Shown here: positions 1 through 5,674 of the stretch, piece by piece
Position numbering within the stretch: the first letter of the stretch is position 1
How the letters are laid out: every line of letters begins with the position of its first letter
Assembly: GCA_034409055.1 (NCBI GenBank)
Contig: DAOUMU010000240.1
Span: 1 to 22,498 of the forward strand
Direction of reading: 5' to 3'
Source of the DNA: DAOUMU01 sp034409055
Lineage (GTDB): Bacteria; Chloroflexota; Anaerolineae; 4572-78; J111
Length of the DNA stretch: 22,498 nt
Made by a program: the position numbers and the translations under genes
The notes under the pieces: generated by a model
Told to the model about the DNA's origin: nothing
Seen by the model: the letters and a program-made list of their open reading frames with translations, nothing else
The model's database searches: none

Positions 1-249
1 GTCCGCTGGGCCGCGGCCTGGGTCAAAGACCTGCTCGCCCAGGCCAATCAGAATTTCACCCAGGCCCTCGGTCAAGTCAAAACCTTGGTCCGAATTGTCT
101 CCCGCGCCCGGGCCCGATGGGTACGTAATGCCCTCGGTAATTCGTTGATTTTTGACGAATCTGGCCCATTTGCCGGCACCATCATTAGTTTGTCTGGATT
201 GGTAGCCATTCAGCTACCCTTACGATTATTCAATTTTGCGCCCCCGTGA
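1..249 (+). CDS. 3' end of an unknown protein (partial)
   Basis: Frame 1 is open from the first base to a TGA at 247-249, giving 82 residues of a gene that begins outside the window. The visible part starts with a polar, Gln/Arg-rich, probably helical stretch (motifs WVKDLLAQ and VRIVSRARARW). It ends with a hydrophobic run, FAGTIISLSGLVAIQLPLRL, which could be one membrane segment, and then stops. I do not recognise the family. The downstream ORF at 253-507 is in the same frame, separated only by this TGA and one AAC codon, so the stop could be a disabling mutation in a formerly longer gene. That is inference. Confidence 0.5.
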   Translation, partial: VRWAAAWVKDLLAQANQNFTQALGQVKTLVRIVSRARARWVRNALGNSLIFDESGPFAGTIISLSGLVAIQLPLRLFNFAPP

Positions 250-252
250 AAC

Positions 253-507
253 ATGTGGCCCTCAGTTGCGCAAACGTTAGGCTATTGGACCGCTGAAGGT
301 CAGTTTGGCGGAGTCACCACGTATGAAGTTTTTGCGGTTGTTGCTAGCGGTAATGGTGACCAGTTGCCGGGATGCGGAGCCACACCGGGTCAAAATTATG
401 TCACAGCGACTGATGAGGAACAATTCCGAGCCGACATCCTTCCGTACGTTTACTTGAATGATGATCGGTCCATCTCGCCGAGATTTATAATCTCACGTCT
501 TGAATAG
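253..507 (+). CDS. Hypothetical short ORF, 84 aa
   Basis: This ATG-initiated ORF has no visible Shine-Dalgarno sequence. It lies in the same frame as the preceding partial gene, two codons after its stop. The product is acidic and Gly-rich (GNGDQLPGCGATPGQ, then DEEQFRADILPYVYLNDD), with no signal peptide or membrane segment. It may be an independent small gene or the C-terminus of the upstream protein cut off by a nonsense change. No family was recognised. Confidence 0.3.
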   Translation: MWPSVAQTLGYWTAEGQFGGVTTYEVFAVVASGNGDQLPGCGATPGQNYVTATDEEQFRADILPYVYLNDDRSISPRFIISRLE

Positions 508-573
508 ACTATCTCTGGTTTTGGCAAATTAGTTGTTTCTAAAATCGCAAGTAACTGTGAAATTCTACATACC

Positions 574-692
574 GCCCAACAACGGCATTAATCTGACGCC
601 AACAGCTCGATTTTATTACGAGAATCGCCTTGCGTGGGTTAGTTGGTTTTGGGAAATGCGCCTTGCACGCAGGTTATGCCGAGGCGTTATAT
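574..692 (+). repeat. attC-like imperfect hairpin (possible integron cassette site)
   Basis: The left end GCCCAAC (574-580) fits the RYYYAAC core, followed by ACGGCATTAA. The right end has TTATGCCG (674-681) and then GTTATAT (686-692), close to GTTRRRY. GGCATTAA pairs with TTATGCC with one extra T, as in the extrahelical bases of attC L boxes. AAC pairs with GTT outside it, and CTG/CAG continue the stem inward. The length of about 119 nt is within the attC range. It sits just upstream of the small gene at 752. Against it, R'' and R' share only three complementary bases and no integrase is visible. Confidence 0.35.
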
Positions 693-751
693 TGCTCGAA
701 ATTTATCAGAAAAATTGCAGTTGACGACGGCAAACAGAGTCGGTTAAGAAA

Positions 752-1234
752 ATGGTTTCGTTGTTTCATACACAACACTCAATCCAAACAGCGATGTCTC
801 CAGATGAGATAAAACATAATCTAACTGGAATCACAAAAATAATTCCATTGAAGAAAGGATTTAGTGCTTTCCATACTCCCGGAGAAATGTGGAAACCATT
901 TGTGGGAGAAATTGGCGAAACTACTTTCCAGATTATGCATAATACTCATCGTCTTTATCCGACAACGTTGGAAATACAAGGCGAAATTCGCCATATTGAC
1001 CAAGAGACTCAAATTGATTTGAAGATACGTTTAAATCCGGTTATCATTTTTGCACCATTGGTTATTATGCTGCTGGTCGGTCAAATCTGGTTTGGTGTAT
1101 TTGAATACAGATTGCTTTTCTTAACGATATTGCTTGTCGCCATGGTAGCCATGTATATCGGTTTTGTTGTACAGTTTCGGAATGAAGCGGCACGTGTAAA
1201 GACAAAATTAGAGGAACTCTTCGACATATCGTAG
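752..1234 (+). CDS. Small two-TM membrane protein, 160 aa
   Basis: The protein has a roughly 90-residue soluble N-terminal part with a pattern FVGEIGETTFQI...YPTTLEIQGEI...TQIDLKIRLNP. Two membrane segments follow (about 95-117 and 121-142) and a short charged tail. This soluble-then-two-TM layout resembles a widespread family of uncharacterised 150-170 aa bacterial proteins; that is from memory. The start is uncertain: ATG 752 (preceded by TTAAGAAA) or ATG 794, giving MSPDEIKHN; neither has a good ribosome site. It is AT-richer than the later chromosomal genes and lies directly after the attC-like site, so it may be a cassette gene. Function unknown. Confidence 0.6.
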   Translation: MVSLFHTQHSIQTAMSPDEIKHNLTGITKIIPLKKGFSAFHTPGEMWKPFVGEIGETTFQIMHNTHRLYPTTLEIQGEIRHIDQETQIDLKIRLNPVIIFAPLVIMLLVGQIWFGVFEYRLLFLTILLVAMVAMYIGFVVQFRNEAARVKTKLEELFDIS

Positions 1235-1276
1235 CAGCGCACCATTGCGTCCGCTTTTTGCGGCAAACTGCGCTGC
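1234..1276 (+). other. Hairpin directly after the 752-1234 gene
   Basis: GCAGCGCA (1234-1241) pairs perfectly with TGCGCTGC (1269-1276). The loop contains a second small hairpin, CCGC-TTTTT-GCGG. It overlaps the last base of the TAG stop and has no U-run after it, so it could be an mRNA 3' stabiliser or a degenerate recombination-site arm. Confidence 0.35.
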
Positions 1277-1322
1277 AAACGTTCCCGCAATCGTGCGCTG
1301 GGGCGGGGTTTGACTCTTAAAG

Positions 1323-1350
1323 AAGAAGGGGCACCGTGCCTTCTTTTTGT
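1323..1350 (+). terminator. Rho-independent terminator
   Basis: AAGAAGG (1323-1329), a 9-nt loop and CCTTCTT (1339-1345) are followed by TTTGTT. A seven-pair stem with a T-run fits termination of the gene ending at 1234 and insulation of the gene starting at 1418. In reverse orientation the A-run also makes it partly bidirectional. Confidence 0.7.
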
Positions 1351-1417
1351 TGAAGGGATGTTTGCCGGCAAAGTTATGATAGAATTGAGTGGAAACTTGC
1401 CAAACAGTCTTTAAAGA

Positions 1418-2332
1418 ATGAAGCAAGATCATTTACTTTCTAAATTCCAAGAGGTGATTTGGCGTGAAGTACTTCATTGTTATGATGAGGTTTATGCTTA
1501 CAAACTCCTAACCCTTTTACCGGATGATTACGAAAATAGAACACCCCAAAGTGTTTTCAGAAATCGCCCAAATGTTTCTGAACTGGAAAATGCGTTGTAC
1601 CAGATTAATGAAATTTCACCCTCACCTTTTGCTCAAGAAACCTGGACAAAACCACTTTATAATTTAAGACAGAGCAAGAATAACCCCGTTTCTATAGAGA
1701 AACTTATCGCTCAACTGAATAGTCCTAACTGGGTAGAGCGATTGATAGCCAGGCATACAATTGTCTATTTGGGGGGAGAAGCAATACGCCCCTTAATGGG
1801 TCGGTTGTCAGATCAGAGTGAAGAATGGCCGGAAACGATTGAATGGCTATTGGAAAATATCGCCATCGAAACAAGTAAAGAATTATCAAAACAGGCATCA
1901 CATCTTCTTTGCCCGAATTGTGTTGTGACGTGTGGAAAGAACAAAGTCAAGTTGACTTGGAACCAATCATTAACTTTTTACGGTTGTCAAAAGTGTTATC
2001 AAAGCCGGAAATTTATAGAAAGACCTGAACAAATTGTAGCGGTGCTTGATGCAGACATGAAACTTCAGCAAAAGCAAAACGGAAAAGGTGAAGTGTTATG
2101 GGTGAATTGGCTGGAAAGGAAAACACTTTTTGAATTTGACAGGGTGGAAATAATAAAAGCTACAGATGAAGAAGTGGAACTATTTGCCATTCAAGTGGGT
2201 AATGATAAAGACATAAAGCGGAAAAGCAAGTATAAAAAAATGATATGCACGGTGGGCACGGAGTGTGTATTGTTGGAAAACACATTGCGGATATTGGGAA
2301 AGATGTTTGGTGGAATAGAATGGCAAAATTGA
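1418..2332 (+). CDS. HEAT-like / zinc-ribbon protein, 304 aa
   Basis: The central part (about 90-135) reads as one HEAT-type helical repeat: LNSPNWVERLIARHTIVYLG followed by GEAIRPLMGRL. It is followed by a four-Cys zinc-ribbon candidate with CPNC (about 165-168) and, some 25 residues later, YGCQKC. The C-terminal 110 residues are charged, with LWVNWL, FEFDRVEII and FAIQVGND. No signal peptide or TM is seen, so it is probably cytoplasmic. The arrangement reminds me of proteins encoded with MoxR-vWA-beta-propeller loci, but that is unverified memory and no such partners lie in the window. The gene is AT-rich, follows a terminator and is followed by a decayed toxin gene, which suggests an accessory origin. 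The start ATG 1418 has only a weak upstream purine stretch (TTTAAAGA). Confidence 0.7.
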   Translation: MKQDHLLSKFQEVIWREVLHCYDEVYAYKLLTLLPDDYENRTPQSVFRNRPNVSELENALYQINEISPSPFAQETWTKPLYNLRQSKNNPVSIEKLIAQLNSPNWVERLIARHTIVYLGGEAIRPLMGRLSDQSEEWPETIEWLLENIAIETSKELSKQASHLLCPNCVVTCGKNKVKLTWNQSLTFYGCQKCYQSRKFIERPEQIVAVLDADMKLQQKQNGKGEVLWVNWLERKTLFEFDRVEIIKATDEEVELFAIQVGNDKDIKRKSKYKKMICTVGTECVLLENTLRILGKMFGGIEWQN

Positions 2333-2474
2333 ATGTTTGGTATGATAAGAGCACATAAGTGATGGTCGGTAAGATCGTCGCCGACCCCACCGCCAATTCC
2401 GAACCCCGCGTGAGGTAGGGTAGATGCCAGCGAGCAGCATAACCTGCTTTTAGTTCCACGAGATCGATAGATAA

Positions 2475-2663
2475 AATAAATTATACGATGACCGGGTAAA
2501 CAAGTATTTTACCCAGTTATGCGAGCGGGCAGGTGTAAAGGGCAACCTGGTACCTGATGCCTATTTAGCTGCTCTGGCCATTGAATCAGGCAGTGAGTGG
2601 ATAACAACGGATCGAGACTTCAGCCGTTTCCCAGATTTAAATTGGCGTCACCCCCTTGGATGA
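2475..2663 (+). pseudogene. VapC (PIN-domain toxin) 3' remnant
   Basis: The frame is open from 2475 to a TGA at 2661-2663 but has no start or N-terminal half. Readable residues include LCERAGVKGNLVPDAYLAAL, then TTDRDFSRF and NWRHPL. These match the C-terminal half of VapC-type PIN endoribonucleases: the D of PDAYLAAL and the D residues of TTDRDF are the usual metal-binding acids. The N-terminal PIN acid and the antitoxin gene are missing; upstream sequence has stops in this frame (TAA at 2472-2474). It is therefore a truncated, presumably inactive relic of a toxin-antitoxin locus. Confidence 0.75.
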
Positions 2664-2976
2664 GATGCGGCAAATGTAACTCGGCGCCCGCGCCGACCAC
2701 CGCACCCTTAAGCTGGCCCAGACGGGTGTGGATGTGGCCGGCTGAAAACGCATCGGGCGGAGCTGGTTGCCGCCGTAAAACAAAACCCCTCAATAATAGA
2801 TTTCTGTCTCCGGCGTGGGCGGGGGAAACAACCGGCCGAACGTCTCCGGCTGTTCCGCCCCCTCGATGCGCAGCGCACCGGAGGCGAGCAAATCATCCAT
2901 CCCCGGCCCCCTCCACCGCGATGTGGGCGGAAAAAAGGATGCTCGCCTCGACCTTGCAACAGCCGTGGTCCTCAAG
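2664..2976 (-). pseudogene. Degenerate coding-like sequence (unidentified)
   Basis: This GC-rich stretch has protein-like segments on the minus strand split over different frames. One frame gives KVEASILFSAHIAVEGAG, a second continues with DDLLASGALRIEGAE and FGRLFPPPTPETEIYY to a stop near 2790. A third, further downstream, gives SAGHIHTRLGQLKGAVVGAG. The sense switches frame within a few bases, as expected for a decayed gene. I could not name the family. The plus strand holds only low-quality ORFs here. The bases from 2333 to 2474 show no recognisable gene. Confidence 0.25.
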
Positions 2977-3006
2977 TTGCTTTCGTTGGTGGGGGTGGCT
3001 TATAAT
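2977..3006 (+). promoter_or_regulatory. Sigma70-type promoter for the SemiSWEET-like gene
   Basis: TTGCTT (2977-2982), an 18-nt spacer and a perfect TATAAT (3001-3006). Transcription would start near 3013, giving a leader of about 80 nt before ATG 3094. Confidence 0.5.
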
Positions 3007-3093
3007 TGTGGTGGTGTTTTGGGTGGTTGCCAGTTGGTTTCAGGTTGGGCCATTAAATGAGAACTCATATCTCTTACATACGAAGGAAATAGA

Positions 3094-3357
3094 ATGCCCG
3101 AGTCGATTAAACGATATGAAAACCAGTTAGGTACATTAGGCACGATTTTAGCCGTTATCATGTTTACCAGCTTGATTGAGGTTGCCTGGAGCAATTTTCA
3201 AGATCGGAGTGTCATTTGGATACAACCCTCAATTTCCACCATTAACAGTACCGTCTGGTGTCTTTATGCCCTGATTAGAAACGACAAATTTTTACTGCTG
3301 GCCAACCTTGTCGGTATTTTTTTTGCGGTGATCACGATTTTAGCCGTTTTTGTATGA
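3094..3357 (+). CDS. SemiSWEET-like sugar transporter, 87 aa
   Basis: The length (87 aa) and three hydrophobic segments (about 12-30, 43-61, 66-87) match the three-helix SemiSWEET / PQ-loop repeat unit, which dimerises in the membrane to pass sugars. The second half (STINSTVWCLYALIRND then LLANLVGIFFAVITILAVF) follows the family pattern of a Trp/Tyr-containing TM2, a charged loop and an Asn near the start of TM3. The N-terminal PQ-type motif is not obvious, so a divergent member is likely. The start is supported by AAGGAAA eight bases upstream. It stands alone with its own promoter next to degenerate sequence. Substrate unknown. Confidence 0.65.
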   Translation: MPESIKRYENQLGTLGTILAVIMFTSLIEVAWSNFQDRSVIWIQPSISTINSTVWCLYALIRNDKFLLLANLVGIFFAVITILAVFV

Positions 3358-3397
3358 AATGACCTTAAATGTTATGTAGGCACAAGGGGGGATATTC

Positions 3398-3574
3398 ATG
3401 AATACCAAAGATCGAATAAGGCGAGATAACAAACATGCCCGGTATCCAGGCTGGAATCGTTACTCAGTTCGTATTCGTGATATGGACAACCCAAGTTTGC
3501 TAGCCTCAAGGCAATTCGAGAGCAATCCCCGTTGCATTTTGGGTGTTTCAGGTGGACACTGCGAGGGTGACTAG
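3398..3574 (+). CDS. Possible small basic protein, 58 aa
   Basis: ATG 3398 has a strong Shine-Dalgarno sequence (AAGGGGGG, about seven bases upstream). The short product is basic at the N-terminus (MNTKDRIRRDNKHARYPGW) and contains SVRIRDMDNPSLL, with two cysteines near the end. No homologous family is recognised. The good ribosome site is the only real support; it could equally be a relic. The rest of 3358-3649 shows nothing further that I can name. Confidence 0.3.
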   Translation: MNTKDRIRRDNKHARYPGWNRYSVRIRDMDNPSLLASRQFESNPRCILGVSGGHCEGD

Positions 3575-3649
3575 AAGGCGCAGTGACCGTAAGAGATGGC
3601 ACATTATGTGGGATTAAAATAGACGAGTCGAGCAAGTTGGTATCGCAGG

Positions 3650-4798
3650 ATGTCCAGTTTAGGAGATGCTCCGGCAGTTCGGGCTGAGGCTGAATCGCCC
3701 AGAATGCTCCCACTTGATGCTTTGCGGGGGCTGGTCATCGTGGTGATGGCCTTGGATCATGCCAATCAATTCATTGCCCACGGTAAGCTGGGCTTCGAGC
3801 TATGGACCGGTCGATTTCCTGACTACCGGGGTGAGGCGCTGACCTTTCTAACCCGCTTCGTCACCCACCTGGCTGCGCCCGGTTTTTTCTTTTTGCTGGG
3901 CACCGGTATGGTGCTATTTGCCGCGTCTCGCCGCCAACAAGGCTGGCCTAACTGGCGCATCATCGGGCACTTGGTGTTACGAGGGGGACTGCTGATACTT
4001 TTCCAATTCTATGTAGAGAATCCGGCCTGGCGCATTGGCCAGCCTCCCGACCCGACGGTCTACGTTGGCGTGCTCTACAGCCTGGGTGGGACCATGATCA
4101 TCGGCAGCCTGTTTTTGTATTTACCTATGGCATGGCTGGCGGGTGTTAGCGGACTGCTTATTGTGGCCACGGAGTTACTCTTACCAGATGCCGGCCGGGG
4201 CTCTATCCAGTATGCCCCGGCCTTACGCCTGTGGCTGATTCCCGGCTATACCCAGGGGATGTTTGTGCTCTATCCGGTGATGCCCTGGCTGGGCGTGATG
4301 GGCTTGGGCATGGCTTACGGACACTGGCTAAGACAAGACCGGGCCCAGGCCTACCGGGGAGCACTGTGGCTGGGGCTGGCCGCGCTCCTCCTGTTCTGGC
4401 CCCTCCGTCTGCTCGATAGTTTTGGGAACATCCGCCCCTTGCCCGGCGATGACTGGATTGCCTGGCTTAACCTGGTCAAATATCCCCCCAGTCTCACCTT
4501 TCTGTTGTTGACCTTAGGCGGGGATTTGCTGTTGTTGGGCCTGTTGGTACGGCTGGCTGAAGTGACTGAAGTGGGGTTGCAGGGGCTGGCCGTCTTTGGC
4601 CGGGTGCCTTTGTTCTTTTACGTGATGCACCTATACCTGTATGGCTACCTGGGCCAGTGGCTTGACCTGGACGGTATCGGTATTGCCCGCATGTATCCCT
4701 ACTGGCTGCTGGGCCTGGTGATTCTCTTCCCCGTGTGTTGGCTCTACGGCCGGTTCAAGCACAGCCGCGCCCCCGACTCCCTGTGGCGTTTTTTGTAA
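3650..4798 (+). CDS. DUF1624 / HGSNAT-like multi-pass membrane acyltransferase family protein
   Basis: A 382-aa protein with about ten hydrophobic segments. The N-terminus has the family hallmark LDALRGLVIVVMALDHANQF (residues 22-41), and TM2-3 carries a THLAAPGFFFLLGTGMVLF stretch. This is the heparan-alpha-glucosaminide N-acetyltransferase catalytic-domain family (DUF1624, YeiB-like). The eukaryotic member moves acetyl groups from cytosolic acetyl-CoA onto luminal glucosamine; bacterial members are mostly untested. The His in ALDHAN is a plausible active-site residue by analogy. The start ATG 3650 has only GCAGG directly upstream; ATG 3704 (MLPLDAL) is an alternative. It stands alone, and an inverted repeat follows it. 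Confidence 0.75.
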   Translation: MSSLGDAPAVRAEAESPRMLPLDALRGLVIVVMALDHANQFIAHGKLGFELWTGRFPDYRGEALTFLTRFVTHLAAPGFFFLLGTGMVLFAASRRQQGWPNWRIIGHLVLRGGLLILFQFYVENPAWRIGQPPDPTVYVGVLYSLGGTMIIGSLFLYLPMAWLAGVSGLLIVATELLLPDAGRGSIQYAPALRLWLIPGYTQGMFVLYPVMPWLGVMGLGMAYGHWLRQDRAQAYRGALWLGLAALLLFWPLRLLDSFGNIRPLPGDDWIAWLNLVKYPPSLTFLLLTLGGDLLLLGLLVRLAEVTEVGLQGLAVFGRVPLFFYVMHLYLYGYLGQWLDLDGIGIARMYPYWLLGLVILFPVCWLYGRFKHSRAPDSLWRFL

Positions 4799-4836
4799 CG
4801 TCGTTAGCTCAATGATACATTCCACTTAGTAAAGGA

Positions 4837-4915
4837 TTTACGATTTTGGATTTTGGATTGACGATTGAGATTGCTCATTCAAACCAATCGTAAATCGTAA
4901 ATCCAAAATCGCAAA
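4837..4915. repeat. AT-rich imperfect inverted repeat
   Basis: The left arm (4837-4866) starts TTTACGATTTTGGATTTTGG. The right arm (4885-4915) is its near-complement, CAATCGTAAATCGTAAATCC then AAAATCGCAAA. The units GATTTTGGATTT / AAATCCAAAATC repeat within each arm, so the arms grew from short tandem units. It lies between two same-strand genes and could form a long hairpin; there is no U-run. Confidence 0.6.
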
Positions 4916-4969
4916 TTGATGTAGTGACTTATATCGGAAGAATTGGAAACTGGAGGACAAAAAACTTTG

Positions 4970-5671
4970 ATGTTTGACTTAATTGCCTTTGATGCCGATG
5001 ATACTCTGTGGCATAACGAAACCTTATATGCCGTGGCTGAGAACAAGTTCAACGCCCTGCTATCGCCTTATGCCGATGGGCCGACCATCAAGCAGAGTCT
5101 CTACGAGAAGGAGATGAGCAATCTTAAATACTACGGCTATGGGATCAAGAGCTTCACCCTGTCCATGATCGAAACGGCGGTCGAGTTGAGCCAGGGGCAG
5201 ATACAGGCAACGGAGATTCAGCAGATCATTGGCTTTGCCAAAGCCATGCTCACGGCCGAGGTGCAGCTCCTTGAGCACGCCGAGGAAACGATTGGCGAAC
5301 TGGCCCGGTCGTACAATCTCATGGTGATTACAAAAGGGGATCTGCGCGACCAGGAGTCTAAACTATCACGATCACATCTCGGCGACTACTTTCAATACGT
5401 TGAAATTGTCAGCGAGAAAACCCAAAAAACTTACGAGAGCCTGCTGGCAAAGTACGGCCTTGAGCCGCAGCGATTCCTGATGGTGGGCAATTCGTTAAAA
5501 TCAGACATCTTGCCCATCGTTGCCCTGGGTGGGCATGCAGTACACATCCCTTATCATATTACCTGGGCTCATGAAGTGGTGGATAGCCACCATATCGAGC
5601 ACGATGGCTATTATGAATTAGAGCACCTGGGACAATTACCCCGGTTGATTGAACGGTTAAGCGGTAGCTGA
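4970..5671 (+). CDS. HAD-superfamily hydrolase
   Basis: A 233-aa haloacid-dehalogenase-type phosphatase. Motif I is DADDT near the N-terminus (FDLIAFDADDTLWHNE): first Asp nucleophile, second Asp acid/base. Motif II is the Thr of LMVITKGD, the motif III Lys is likely in SEKTQKTY, and motif IV is MVGNSLKSDI with the Mg-binding Asp. A helical cap lies between motifs I and II. The usual role is dephosphorylation of a small metabolite in the cytoplasm; the substrate cannot be read. ATG 4970 is preferred over the in-frame TTG at 4943 because GGAGG (4952-4956) lies between them and the family begins at this Met. The gene converges on the PP2C gene with a 3-base gap. Confidence 0.85.
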   Translation: MFDLIAFDADDTLWHNETLYAVAENKFNALLSPYADGPTIKQSLYEKEMSNLKYYGYGIKSFTLSMIETAVELSQGQIQATEIQQIIGFAKAMLTAEVQLLEHAEETIGELARSYNLMVITKGDLRDQESKLSRSHLGDYFQYVEIVSEKTQKTYESLLAKYGLEPQRFLMVGNSLKSDILPIVALGGHAVHIPYHITWAHEVVDSHHIEHDGYYELEHLGQLPRLIERLSGS

Positions 5672-5674
5672 TTA

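Noticed and set aside
4943..4969. TTG-initiated N-terminal extension of the HAD hydrolase
   Set aside because: It would include the GGAGG ribosome site of the ATG at 4970 and adds residues not expected before motif I.
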